A stretch of DNA of 44,214 nucleotides from NCBI GenBank assembly GCA_015039315.1, contig WIDE01000058.1, positions 165,876 to 210,089 on the forward strand. Reading direction: 5' to 3'. Both the position numbers and the translations under genes were made by a program. Under the pieces are notes generated by a model that was given only the letters and a program-made list of their open reading frames with translations, searched no databases and was not told where the DNA came from. Source of the stretch: Clavulina sp. PMI_390 (lineage: Eukaryota > Basidiomycota > Agaricomycetes > Cantharellales > Hydnaceae). Of this stretch, positions 33,016 to 44,207 are shown in pieces (the stretch's first letter is position 1; the number at the start of each line of letters is the position of its first letter).

Positions 33016-35175
33016 TTATTCCCATCCATGGGCCCGTCCTCGTCCCTTGGAGCGCAACATGGATGGATTGAAACGAGGAGGCGGAGGCAGGCAAATACGC
33101 GTCGGTATAGGCGCTGCTGAAGAGACAGAGGTATGGTGTTCCACGCTCGAAGAGGGTTCATGTGGAGGAATGTTGTTGAGTGGCGACCGCTGTAGACCAT
33201 GAGATGGGGTGAGCACCTCGATGTTCGTCTCATGGCTCAACGTATTGTGGATCAGACCGAAGTTGGCATGGGCGCCATCATTTCCAGTGACTTCGTCTTC
33301 TATAGGCGACTGAGATGAGGCCGTATGGCCAGCTCTCGATGTTCTGCTGGTGGTTATGCTCGGCCGAAAACCGTCTCTTGATTGAGATGGGCGGGCGGAG
33401 AATGACTCCATATCGAATGATGACGGCCAGGTTCCATCTTTTTTAACCGGTACGTGGTGCTCTCCAACGAGCCGAGAGCGCAGCGCTGTACGAGAGTGCA
33501 AGCTGATAATGAAACACATGAGATCGGAGGGAGTACGGAGATAAATATCCAGGGCAATGACATACTGGGCGAACGTGGAAGCGATGTATACTCCACCAAA
33601 GGGCTAGTTATGGCAGGAATATGAGCTTAGACCAAAAGGAAAAGACGAAGCTGACATACCACTCCAGCTCCCACAATGTTATCACCATCGCCTATCAATG
33701 TCTAACAAATCAAAATCAGGAAGCTATGCACTGTCGCAAAAATCGGAAATGCCTACTGCAATGAGTATTGCGATAGCAAAAACCGTGGTTGCCATTCCTG
33801 ACGCAATACCATATAGAATAATCCAATTCACAACACGATCGGTCCTACCAAGGTGTTCGAATGTGTCAATTGCGACTACCGATGATAAACTTCCAGGGCG
33901 TTGCAACTCACTGAAGAAATCCCGTACGCTGTTTGCGCAGTGTGAGGACGACGCCAACGGCAAGGGCCAGATCGGTCACAGCCTGATTGAGATACCGAGG
34001 CGGTCAGGGTGAACCCACGCCATACCAATGATGGAAGACCGTACCGAGAGCGTCGTGAGAGCGATGATTCTCTGGAAGTGATGGGGAGAATCGAGTGCTC
34101 CTCCATTGGGAGCCCGCACATAGTTATTTTTTACCTCGACTGGAGAAAAAAACCTATCAGTGATCGGAAGTGGGTCAATGAGGCCATGGGTTAGACCCAC
34201 CAATGCCAAGGCCTAAGGGGATGCCAAGGGATCGTCAAAATTTGCACCTGTTTCTAAGCTATCCTCCAGGTAGACTTTACGTACCAATGTTGACGAGGAT
34301 AAGGACGCCCTACTCAGAAAGGGTCAGTTTACAAACAGTAAGAGCGCCTTGAAACGCGCGCTCACCATCACACCGGTGTACATCCAATGTCGCGACACTA
34401 GATAATCATTCAGCGCCAAGAAAACCTTTTTATCGGTTGGGAATGGTCGTCGCCACTCACAAGCCCATAATCGATATGCAAAAAACGACTGAACCACGAA
34501 TGCGGTAATAATCTGGAGAGAGATACAGGGTGAGGGAGATACTTTGATGATTCCTAGAGACACGGACCAAATGAGTAGACCAGTATTGTGTCTCCCTAAG
34601 CGTGGCATGTGCAGTTAGTTTGGTATCAGTAGGATGGGGAGGATGCATACCACTCTATCGTCCCTCTTTGAGACTCCCTAACGAAACGGGAGGTTTCTGC
34701 ATGCTGGCGATATGCGTCAGTTTGCCCGTATACAGCACCGGAGGCAATCCCGCTACATCTCGATGGTGAGGAATGGAGAGCATGACAAGTCAGAGCAAGC
34801 TTACACTTCAACGAGCTGGGCAAGCCTGGAAAAGATTCCTCAGCGTAAGTTTGAACGGCTCTTCTCCCACATTCGTCATTATGCCCTTACCAGAGAAATA
34901 TCACCTTGGGATTTCAACCAAGAAGTCAGATGTATGGCTCGGATGTCCATGATCTAAGCTTACCATAGCTTTCACTACCCATGAATCATTTGGGAATCGC
35001 TTCAAGTAGAGTTTCGCTTGGACCGATACCGCGCCAAATAGACTAGATGGTGACGGGTAAAATGCTCAGCCAGGCTTGTGCCCAGGTATACTCGTGCTCA
35101 CATTGAGGACAATACGACGCCAATCAAGAAGCTGCCGAGGATTGGGGATGGAGGAGGGCCTGGTGTCACGGACAT
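33016..35175 (-). CDS. DUF6534-type seven-helix membrane protein B (16 exons)
   Basis: Exons in transcript order are 35102-35175, 34964-35042, 34891-34904, 34805-34825, 34651-34752, 34568-34595, 34461-34512, 34366-34397, 34285-34309, 34201-34212, 34045-34139, 33912-33982, 33757-33844, 33660-33701, 33566-33603 and 33016-33502, giving 419 aa. The first 15 exons have exactly the lengths of gene A. The N-terminal motif is FGAVSVQAKLYLKRFPND, the third helix is FVVQSFFAYRLWA, followed by LSRHW, and the sixth helix is VNWIILYGIASGMATTVFA. The tail keeps LHSRTALRSRLVGEHH and ends in PRFNPSMLRSKGR and GWE. It arose with gene A by the tandem duplication, yet the tail has diverged strongly. Its function is unknown. 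Confidence 0.8.
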
Positions 35176-36084
35176 AGGCTGAGTTGGAAGCAAGAGCAGA
35201 AAACCGATTGAGAATGCGTCGTGGACATGAGGAATGGAGCCATTTCGCCAAGCGAGATGTTGTTACATCCCATTACCAAAAAGCGGCCAGGGCACAAGAC
35301 CGACTCTGCAGCTCACCGCACCGCCCCAGTCAGAGATTCTATCTAATTCAGCCGAGCAATCACCAGCTCGGGAAGTCCTGGAGCGTCCTCCCCGAGGAAG
35401 ACCAATCAAAACCATATTAGGGATTCTCGGTCATAGCTGTCGACGACGAGGCAAACAAAGGCAGGATCACGTGGCAAGACGATTCAACCCTATATATGCA
35501 AATCACAGAGAACAGCCAACTACATGATTATGGTACTCTATCAGATAATATCGTATGTATTGGTGCTCCCGAAAAGAGTGTCATTGGGCATCTTGCTGGG
35601 GATAAAAATTGATATACCTTCATGGAGACTCACCCCAACACTTCTGGTGGCGTTAGATAGATCTGGACGGTATCACCAAAAGGGGGTCCTGCTGGGATTG
35701 GAAGGGCTGCTTGACAGGCATTTGGGGGACAGCGTTATGCATGTGTAGGAGCGTGAAGAGGAACAAATGAGTGTGATCATTGTTGGATGATGATTATGAG
35801 ACGCCGAACGATGGGACCGAGACAAGCGATGAGGTATAGTAGGATTTTCGAGACTGTTGGTGCATTACAATGATTACGATGAGTCCAGGGAACCAGCGGT
35901 TATGGTGTGCATCGGGTCAAAGCCATAGTGCGAATACATAAGAAGCGTGATACCGGAAGGTTCATAGAGTACATCGTGTTCACAAACAAAAAGTAATTGT
36001 ATGCATGGCATGGCACTTGTGAAAGAGTGAGACGGGATTACTATCTGCACCATGGTCGGGACGACGCAAGGGTCCCCGCGCAGA
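35176..36084. other. Upstream region of DUF6534 gene B
   Basis: No gene is seen. The part nearest the gene up to about 35600 is shared with the flank upstream of gene A; the rest has diverged. Confidence 0.5.
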
Positions 36085-37914
36085 TCACTGACTCCGTGAG
36101 TCAAACTCTACGGCCATTTCAGTAGTTTGAATAACATAGAAAGCCTCTGAGTCCGTAGCCGGGTCGTTTCCTGATTTATTAGCTCTGATGCTGAAATTGA
36201 TCACCGTGGATGGATGGTGTAGAGGGGGTTCAAGTTGTTGATCACTTGACGAGGATAACCGCACTGAGCCTCGGCAGGCTAACACGAACACCTGGCTTTA
36301 ACTGCCCCGGTATCGCTGCCATTTCCAGTGACGAAGGTTGGGGGTTGGCGCTGGCGCGAATGCGGTGCTCGTTAGCAAGGCGAGCCCGAATACCAGTTCG
36401 AGAATGTAAGCTGAAAAGATGCAACTGTTACTAGACGCAAGAAGGCAGATCTGTGAGACGAGCCGCATACTGTGCGAGGATTGAGAGAATGTACACTCCT
36501 CCAAAGGGCTAACACGATCGTCAGATGCGCTCAATACACAAGTTTATCAGACGCACCACGCCAGCTCCTACTACATCCAGGCTATTCCCCGTCATATTCT
36601 ATTGGATTGGAGGTTAGCCGAGGGGAGGGAGCTGAGGTGTTACGAGGGGTCTCACAGCAATGAGAATCACGATAGAGAAGATACTGGTAGCAATTCCCGA
36701 TTCTACCACGTACAGTATTATCATCGCACGCTCGGTCCTTCAAGATATAGAGATTTGTTAGATGCTAGGCATGAAGAACTAGCAGGACGCACTGGATAAA
36801 TCCCGGACGTTGCTTTCGCAGCGTCATGATAACACCGCATGCAAGGGCGGTATCAGTTAGAACCTGCCGCGAACCTCAGTTCTGAAGCTCTTTTCCGGAA
36901 ACGACCACACCGAAAACAAGCCAACCGCAACGACCTCCGGAAAGCGGTGAGGTGCCGGAGAGCCCGCCTGTTGGGAAGCCGAGACATGGTTATTTCTGAC
37001 ATCGGCTTTGAGGGAATTGATTGTCAATGACAGACCGCAAAGCTCAGACTTGGGCCTGCGGAAGCCAAAGTCCGTCAGTTGCCCGCCCTCTCGATAATCC
37101 ACGCGCTATATTGCACATACCGAGATTAATGATGATGAGGGAAACCTAGAAGACACCATTAGCAGTCAGAATTGCACAACGTCGAAGGTGCTTACGATAA
37201 ACCCGACATAGACCCGATGTCGTGACACTGTTGGTACTAACTTCAGCCTCATGCTTCTTTGACGGAGATATCCACAACTTAAGTGCCCATAGCCTGTACG
37301 CATAGAAGGACTGGATAATAAATGCCGTCCCCATCTAATGATAAAAGCTAGTAAGTAAAATGATTGCTATCCCACTACACAACACCTACCAGATGGGTAG
37401 ACCAGCACTGCAACTCCCTATAATGGGATCTGGTAAAACACAAGCAGCAAGGGCTTAAATAACCTTACCATTGTAATTCGGAATGTGTGGAGACGGCCTT
37501 TGTCGTTTCACTATATATGGCACGAGAGACGATCGCGCTATAGGAATAATGGTAAGTAGTTGTGATTGATTTATCAAACTGTATGGACTAACACTTCGAT
37601 CAGCCGCGCACACCTGAAACAAGGAGAGCTCAGAACTTGAAACAGCGGTGTAGAGCTAGACAGTACCACCGTCCACTCACCAGAGGGTGTGACCTTGGGG
37701 ATTCCATATGGGAGATTAGCTCCAGCATTGATTGCGGGAGCACGGCTCTGAATCTCACCATCGCTTTTACTACCGTAACGGCCCCTAGAATACTTTACGG
37801 AGCCGATAAGTAATTAATGCTGGTGGAGCTCTAAGGTACGCCTACTCACATGGACGAAAGAATAATCCCGATAAATATCCTCCCTAGCATTGGGGATGGA
37901 GATGCGACCTGCAT
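36085..37914 (-). pseudogene. DUF6534 copy C, decayed
   Basis: The start (exon 1, 37850-37914) and many exons are recognisable: the 21-, 28-, 25- and 32-nt exons, FIIQSFYAYRLWA, LSRHRVYVGF, CGVIMTLRKQRPGF, PFGGVYILS and LHSRTGIRARL. Several lesions are visible. Exon 2 lost about 53 nt, removing the QTxLY...RFPND motif and shifting frame. The 14-nt exon is 13 nt. The donor after the third helix is gone (cttaagttg instead of a GT consensus). The 12-nt exon cannot be found with both splice sites. The sixth helix lacks two codons. The tail hits a stop at 36242, while tail-like sequence (DSEAFYVIQTTEMAVEF) continues in another frame to 36085. A functional product is unlikely. Confidence 0.8.
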
Positions 37915-39388
37915 CCTTGACGTGGAGGGCTAGTAAGAGAACAGGAGGGATGGATAGCATAGATACCACGGTGGAGCCCAAATCGTGCATCCCCGAAAGT
38001 GATTCTTAGCGAATATTACCGATGGACGATCAGGGTTGAGACGATAGCCGCGCCGACGCCCTACCGTGCCATAATTGCCCTCAGCAGTTATTGAACACTG
38101 AATCGATAACGGTGGATGTGAGAACCCATATATTGTGGATGTCATTAGTCTTGAGGCCGCTGAATGGAGTTGCTGTACTAGCATCGATTATACTGCAGGT
38201 CTTTGGTAGTTTGGTCGTTTCAGGCTTTGTAGCTCGTACCGGGCGGCCAGCCATGTGGGGCGCAGATCACCCACGAATTATCGACGTCGATGGACAACCG
38301 CGGAGCCGAGCGAACATAGGCACTGATTAACTTCCCCGCGATTCAGGTATTTTATTAGCTGACTGTCCCAGCGCCCGTTTCGTGATGAATGGTTGCCGAG
38401 TGTGCAGACAGGTACGGCTCCCTATCCGCTCACGTATATCCTTCCCTCCAATGCCCAAGAGTCTGACTTTATCACAAGAGACAGAGGAATAGTGCTACGG
38501 TAGCACTAGGACGATAAATATTCTAGTTCTCAGGAATGTTGGGCGAGGGTAAGTCAGAACTCCAAGCAACAAAGACGAGTCAGGTGTGTCTCCGGTTCAA
38601 GGCCGAATGTCAAGCGGGAAGACAGGCATCGCGCCTGGCGGAACATGCATTGTATCGATGATACTCCCGAGCCGAGTTGTATCGATCATTGCCTTAGATG
38701 GTAGAAGTGGAGAAAGTTCGGCTCGGCCATCGCCTCCAGTATCTTAGCGGGGTGTGGGAGTAATATTGGGTAGCCTCGCTGTGGGGCAGCGATAAACGAC
38801 AATGAGGAAGGTGCCAGAGCAGCCGTGAAAACGGTGGAGCAAACACGGAGGGGCCGAAAGGAAATGTGGTAACGTACAGCGGTAAAGCATGCTATTATAA
38901 TACAAGCGTTGTGAGCTGATCAGGCTGAACCCGACTTTTTAGGGTGTACGCTATACGGCATCAGTCACCAGTGCGCACAAAGTAGTGATGGCTCGATGTA
39001 CGACGCTCCGCCATCCCGGCCGTGGGGCCACCCCTATCAAGCGGCCGCGTCGTGCATTCGGACAAGGTGACAAATCCTACAGGGGAAGATGTTGCAGTCA
39101 CTCGTCGTCCACGAAGTCCAGGATCGAACAACACCGACGGGCATAACGAGGATCTCCTGGGAAGGAACGGCATGTTTTGTTTTGCCGCCATGGTCAGGTC
39201 GAGGGGACGAGTGTGGGCGCCAAAATGGGGAACCAAGAGGGCAAGAAGACACCCCACATCTACAGCATCAGCAATGCAAAAGAGTAGTGCTATCTTGACT
39301 TGGATACGTATCCAGTATTTTTGTCCTCGAAGTCCTCGAATGACTAGGGGATAAAAAGGTTGAAAGGTAGAGAGGTGGGGTTTCCGTC
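37915..39388. other. Intergenic stretch between DUF6534 copies C and D
   Basis: The 38.02-38.10 kb part resembles 41.65-41.72 kb upstream of gene D (shared cgatagccgcgcc), so it is probably duplicated promoter-side sequence. Open frames at 38961-39461 on both strands have no motif and overlap the end of gene D. No other gene is seen. Confidence 0.45.
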
Positions 39389-41551
39389 CTACTCCCACAC
39401 AGCTGCCTCTCGCCCTTTGGCAAACAGCGCAGTGGGGCTGAAACGGGGTGGAGAGATGCACACAACAGGGCGAGAGGCTGTCCCTGATGATGGCAGGTCT
39501 AGGCCTCGAGTTACCAAATCATTCACGCTATGTAGTGAACTCGAGGTTTGGCGGTTCGCATGATGCTTTTGCTTCGGGGAGCGCCTGTGGGAATCAGTCC
39601 CTTCAGGGGAAGCGTCCATATCAGCGACCATCTCAATGGTCCGCAGGACGTGAATACCATCAGAGCCTGGGCTACTGGATGCCTCTTCAGCTCTCAAGTA
39701 GGAATCGGTCGCCATCGACGGATCAGAGGAAGCTGATTGGTTAGCGGTCGACGCAGAGATAGCACTGGTCTTCGCGAAGCCTAGGCGCGGTGTTAACCAG
39801 GATTTTTGCGGAATCGCGGCTAATTCGAACGATGCTGGTTGAGTAACCGCACTGGAGGGTATGTGATGTTCCCCACCAAGCCGGGACCGAAGACCTGAGC
39901 GAGAATGCAAGCTGGTGTTGTGGAGATGTGAGTAAAAGGTGTATGGTAAATTGATAGAACGAAACACGCACTGCGCGAGGGCTGAGAATATGTACACTCC
40001 TCCAAATGGCTGATATAATCGTTAGACATCCTCAAATTACCAGAAAAATACACGGACGTACCACACCAGCTCCCACTGCGTTAGGGCCATCTCCTACCAC
40101 GTTCTACCAGAGTGAGAATTAGGAGAGTGGCAGAGTGGGTAAGATATTGACAGCATGCCTTACCATAATTAGAATTACAAAGGCAAAGATGCTGGTCGCG
40201 ATACCCGAAGTCACTCCATAAAGGATTATCCAATTGACGATTCGATCCGTCCTTCATGGGGACATATCAGATACTATGCAGCAAGGAAGCAGCACCACTC
40301 ACTGGTCAAACCCTGTTCGTTGCTTACGCAACGTCACAATCACACCACATGCGAGGGCTAGATCAGTTATAGCCTGATAGAAGGATGGTACTGAGCCGAT
40401 GATATAAATCCCGGTTGGATGGATAATACACGTACCGAGAGCAAAGTGAGCGCAATGACTCTTGGAAAGTGGTGGGACGTAACCGGCCCACCGCCTTTGG
40501 AGGCGGGCACATAATTACTGTGTATATCATCTATTTCGAAGCAATCGCCTTCAGGGAGTGGGAGGATAAAAGAGAATTGCGGGTAATAAATGGTATTCAC
40601 CAAATCCAAGGCCTACGAATGCCACAGCACGCAGGGTCACTCAGCCGTATCGTGAGCTCCACGAGCAGTCATGCACATACCAACATTAACAATGATAAGC
40701 GAAGCCTGTAGACAATATCAGGGATCAGAAAAAGTGCTAATTTGACGAAACGTACCATGAAACTAATATATATTCGATGCCGCGACACTGTAACTGGCAT
40801 CAGCATAAAGTTTCTGGCACTGAAGATGAATACCACCCACACGCCCATAATCTGTATGCATAAAACGACTGGACGACAAATGCTGTCAAGATCTAGTAGT
40901 TGGTCAGGATAAAGTAGGGCAGCCGGAACAGAGACAGTTTATCGCGTACCAGATGTGTTGACCAATATTGCATCTCCCTAGGAAACGACATCAACAACAA
41001 ATCAGACTGATAGGGACTCGGGTGAAGTTACCACTGCAAAGGTTCAAGGTCGGGATTTGTGGGAGGAGATCCTGTATGACTAGCGGTTTGGCCATACGCA
41101 GCGCGAGATGCGATTGCACTATCCGTTTCGTTGTGAGAAGTCTGGAACGTCATCAAGAGCGCGCACTTACACTTCCGTGAACTGTGCACACCTGAACCGA
41201 GAGAATTGAGAGATTTGGGAAAGTGCACATTGAAGCCGGACATTATCACGGTCTGCGGCTCACCAGAGAAACACCACCTTGGGAGATTCAGGATAGAAAG
41301 TCAGGCGTCGAGCGTCGTTTACAAGGATACATTACAGAAGCCTACCATTGCTTTCACCAGCCATGAGTCTTTGGGAAATATACTGAAGTACAACTTTGTC
41401 TGCACAGTGACGGCCCCAAATATACTGGAGGCGGAGAAAGGAGCAGTCAGACCCTGTTGCACCTCGGTGAAGCGCCCACTTGCATCGACGAAAGGATAGT
41501 GCCAACAAGAAAGCTACCAAGGAGTGGAGATGGAGGTGAGGCCTCCGTCAT
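39389..41551 (-). CDS. DUF6534-type seven-helix membrane protein D (16 exons)
   Basis: Exons in transcript order are 41484-41551, 41346-41424, 41264-41277, 41171-41191, 41032-41118, 40950-40977, 40841-40892, 40756-40787, 40681-40705, 40601-40612, 40436-40530, 40303-40373, 40164-40251, 40062-40103, 39972-40009 and 39389-39911, giving 424 aa. Only exons 1, 5 and 16 differ in length from genes A and B. Intron 1 has a GC donor (gcaagt, reading down from 41483). Hallmarks are FGAVTVQTKLYFSIFPKDSW, FVVQSFYAYRLWA, LSRHRIYISF, VNWIILYGVTSGIATSIFA and PFGGVYIFSALA. The tail is Ser-rich and ends PRFSPTALFAKGR and VWE. Exon 5, the loop after the second helix, is 15 nt shorter and very different in sequence. 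The function is unknown. Confidence 0.8.
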
Positions 41552-42630
41552 TGACCTGGAGGGCAGCAAGAGAAGGGAAGACCAGATGGTCGTCAGGATT
41601 AAACCATATTCCCGGTTCCCTCGAAAGACAGTCGTTGGTGAAGATTACCGAAAGGGGCGGTCAGGGATCCACCGATAGCCGCGCCCCGTCCGGCCCCGAC
41701 CACCATTGTACTCAGTTGTGTGCGGAGACACTAGCTCAAACAGTTTGGCAAAAAATGATGATGCGAGATCGAATATATTGAGCGCATCTCTGGCCTCAAT
41801 ACTGTGACCTTCTTGGCGTTTCGCTGATGGACTACTAGCTGCGGGCAACGGGCTCTCCAGTCGTTTCCTTGAGACCGTCCAAAAAAAGGAGAGAGACACC
41901 AGTCACGTGGCTCGCTGAATCATCTCGCAAATCCATCGACGTCGACTCAGGACCCATCAGCCAATGATCGCTGATCAGCCATGGAGAAACTTCCCCGAAA
42001 CCCAAAATCGCTGCAGCTGGCCGTCGCCGCTGTAGTGCCCGACCAACGATTGGTGCCTTGGGGTGCGCTGGGCAGCTGTGCCGCTCAGCAGCACCATAAC
42101 TTACCTACACTTTGAGCCAATGTCGATAACTTTTGCTCGCTCAACCTATTCTCGATCCCTATCTTCCAAATCTGGCAACCAGATACCTCGAGATAGGGTT
42201 CTTCTGACAGCAAACCCGATTGAACTCTATATAAGGCTATACGCGTACAGTCCTTGAATCCCCGGGGGTCGTCAGGAGGGTGAGCCCAATATACACGGCC
42301 CTTATAGATCTTCATCTTCATCTTCTGTCGTCTTCGCCGTCGAAGATTCATCCACGCTCGCTGCCTAGTTATGCTTTCCCCTGTCAATTGTACGGTTTCC
42401 TACTCTAAAATTCATTGGGAACAGCTGCTTCGGCCGTCATTCGCAGTACGTTGTTTGTAACACTACAGTATGCTACAAAGAGGTGGACAACACTGAAGAC
42501 AATCCGCCCTGAGATGATTACAGGACTCTCCGCGCCATAGGACGATGGCGCAGGCCGCGATAGCTAGGCTGATGATGTCATTATCCATCAAGATAAGATA
42601 GGGACAATTTGGAGATTTTCAACTGGAATC
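41552..42630. other. Intergenic stretch between DUF6534 genes D and E
   Basis: No gene is seen. The first 170 bases resemble the upstream flank of copy C. Confidence 0.45.
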
Positions 42631-44207
42631 TTACTCCCAAACGGTTCCTTGACTCGGGCCCCCTTTGGCGAACAGGACAGTCGGGTCGAATGGGGGTGTA
42701 GACTTGCACAGAATAGGGTGAGAGGCGGCCCCTATGGCTGAAGGGTCCAAGCTCGCCAATTCACTCACGTTGATCAGTGAAGGTGATGACCGGTAATACT
42801 CATTGTGGTTGAATCTTTGGGCATGTACGGGCGAATCAGTCGAGAGAGAGGTTTTGGCATCGAGAGTCGTCTCAATGATCTGAGCGACATGGACACCATC
42901 CGAGTCTGTGCTATTTGGCGCCACACCAGTTCCGACGCTCGAGCCATCTGCCATTAGAGAATGACATGAACTAGAATGACGAGGAATTGACGAGGGTATT
43001 GCCTGGATCTGCGCAAAGCTCTGGCGCACCCGAGCCTGAGGCAGGGGTCGTTGCATAACCGACATTTCTAACGATGAACGCGAAGGAAGCCCTCTAGAGG
43101 GGATATGATTCTCTCCTCTGAGCTGAGATCGAAGTCCGGTACGAGAATGCAGGCTTGCCAGGCTCATGTGTCAATGCAACAAAGATAATGAGAGGAAGGG
43201 ACAGCTAACGCACTGCGCAAGGGCCGAGAAAATATACACTCCTCCAAAGGGCTACTGCAGTTGTCAAGCGGCATCAAGAGACTTTTAGGAAAGGAACATA
43301 CCACACCAGCGGAGTTTGGGGTTTCTCCTACCAGATTCTGCCGGAGTGTCAATTATCGAGTAGAAGAAAAGCACATCCATTGACAGAATATCTCACGAAA
43401 ATAAGAATTACGATGGCGAGAATGCTGGTCACGATTCCCGAAGTTACGCCGTAGAGGATTATCCAATTTACGACACGGTCGGTCCTTTGTAGGTTATAGG
43501 CATATGTAAGATGCCAAGGAGCAGTCAAAAAATGATGCTGACCGGAGAAACCCAGTCCGTTGTTTGCGCAACGTTATAACAACACCGCACGCAAGGGCTA
43601 TATCTGTCAGCACCTAGGGCAGGATTAGCATATTCCATTAGCCTGGACACTGATCAGACCAGAGATAGTCGCACTGAAAGCAAGCTACTGGTGAGTGCAA
43701 TGACTCGCGCGCCGTGATGGGGCGAAGGAGACCCTCCATCTTTGGAATGCGGTATGTAATCGTTTTTCATGCCGCCTGTAATATCAGTGATTGTAAATAC
43801 CACGTCGAGTCTCGATCTTGCAGCAAACTTCCCACCAAATCCTAGACCTATAAAGACCGCAGCGCCATTAAGTTCAATCAAACCTATCATACGGATAACG
43901 TTGCACGTACCAACATTCGCAACGATGAGGGAAGCCTAAGAGACAGTATAAGCTATGATAATCCAGATAATCGATATGATAGCTACCATAAGAGCGATGT
44001 ATATTCCAAGTCGTGACACTGAAGACACCAATGGTCAACATTTTCTGGATTGCGGGATATGACTACCACTTACACGCCCATAATCTGTATGTGTAGAATG
44101 ACCGGACAATAAACGCTGCCAAAATCTAACAGTAGAACAATTCGGGTAAGATCTCCGTTACGTCGTTGATGAGGCACACCAGATGTATGGACCAATACTG
44201 CATCTCC
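42631..44207 (-). CDS. DUF6534-type membrane protein E (5' end outside window)
   Basis: Exons 6 to 16 are visible: 44180-44207, 44074-44125, 43987-44018, 43911-43935, 43836-43847, 43675-43775, 43543-43613, 43397-43484, 43302-43337, 43214-43251 and 42631-43153. Lengths match gene D except exon 11 (101 versus 95 nt) and exon 14 (36 versus 42 nt), both changed by multiples of three. All visible exons join in frame. Motifs include EMQYWSIHL, LSRLGIYIAL, VNWIILYGVTSGIVTSILA, PFGGVYIFSALA and LHSRTGLRSQL. The last exon is 523 nt as in gene D, and the tail ends DPTVLFAKGG and VWE. Exons 1-5, with the N-terminal two helices, lie beyond the window end. Confidence 0.78.

Larger units (their letters stand above)
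31843..36294. repeat. Tandem duplication unit 2 (about 4.45 kb)
   Basis: This is the second copy of the block described at 27493: DUF3533 3' relic, DUF6534 gene B, upstream flank, and the tail of DUF6534 copy C. The head-to-tail join with unit 1 at about 31841 explains why two unrelated relics abut there. Confidence 0.75.

Noticed and set aside
38961..39461. 166-aa minus-strand open frame with a hydrophobic stretch
   Set aside because: It overlaps the end of DUF6534 gene D in another frame and has open shadows on both strands; no family motif.
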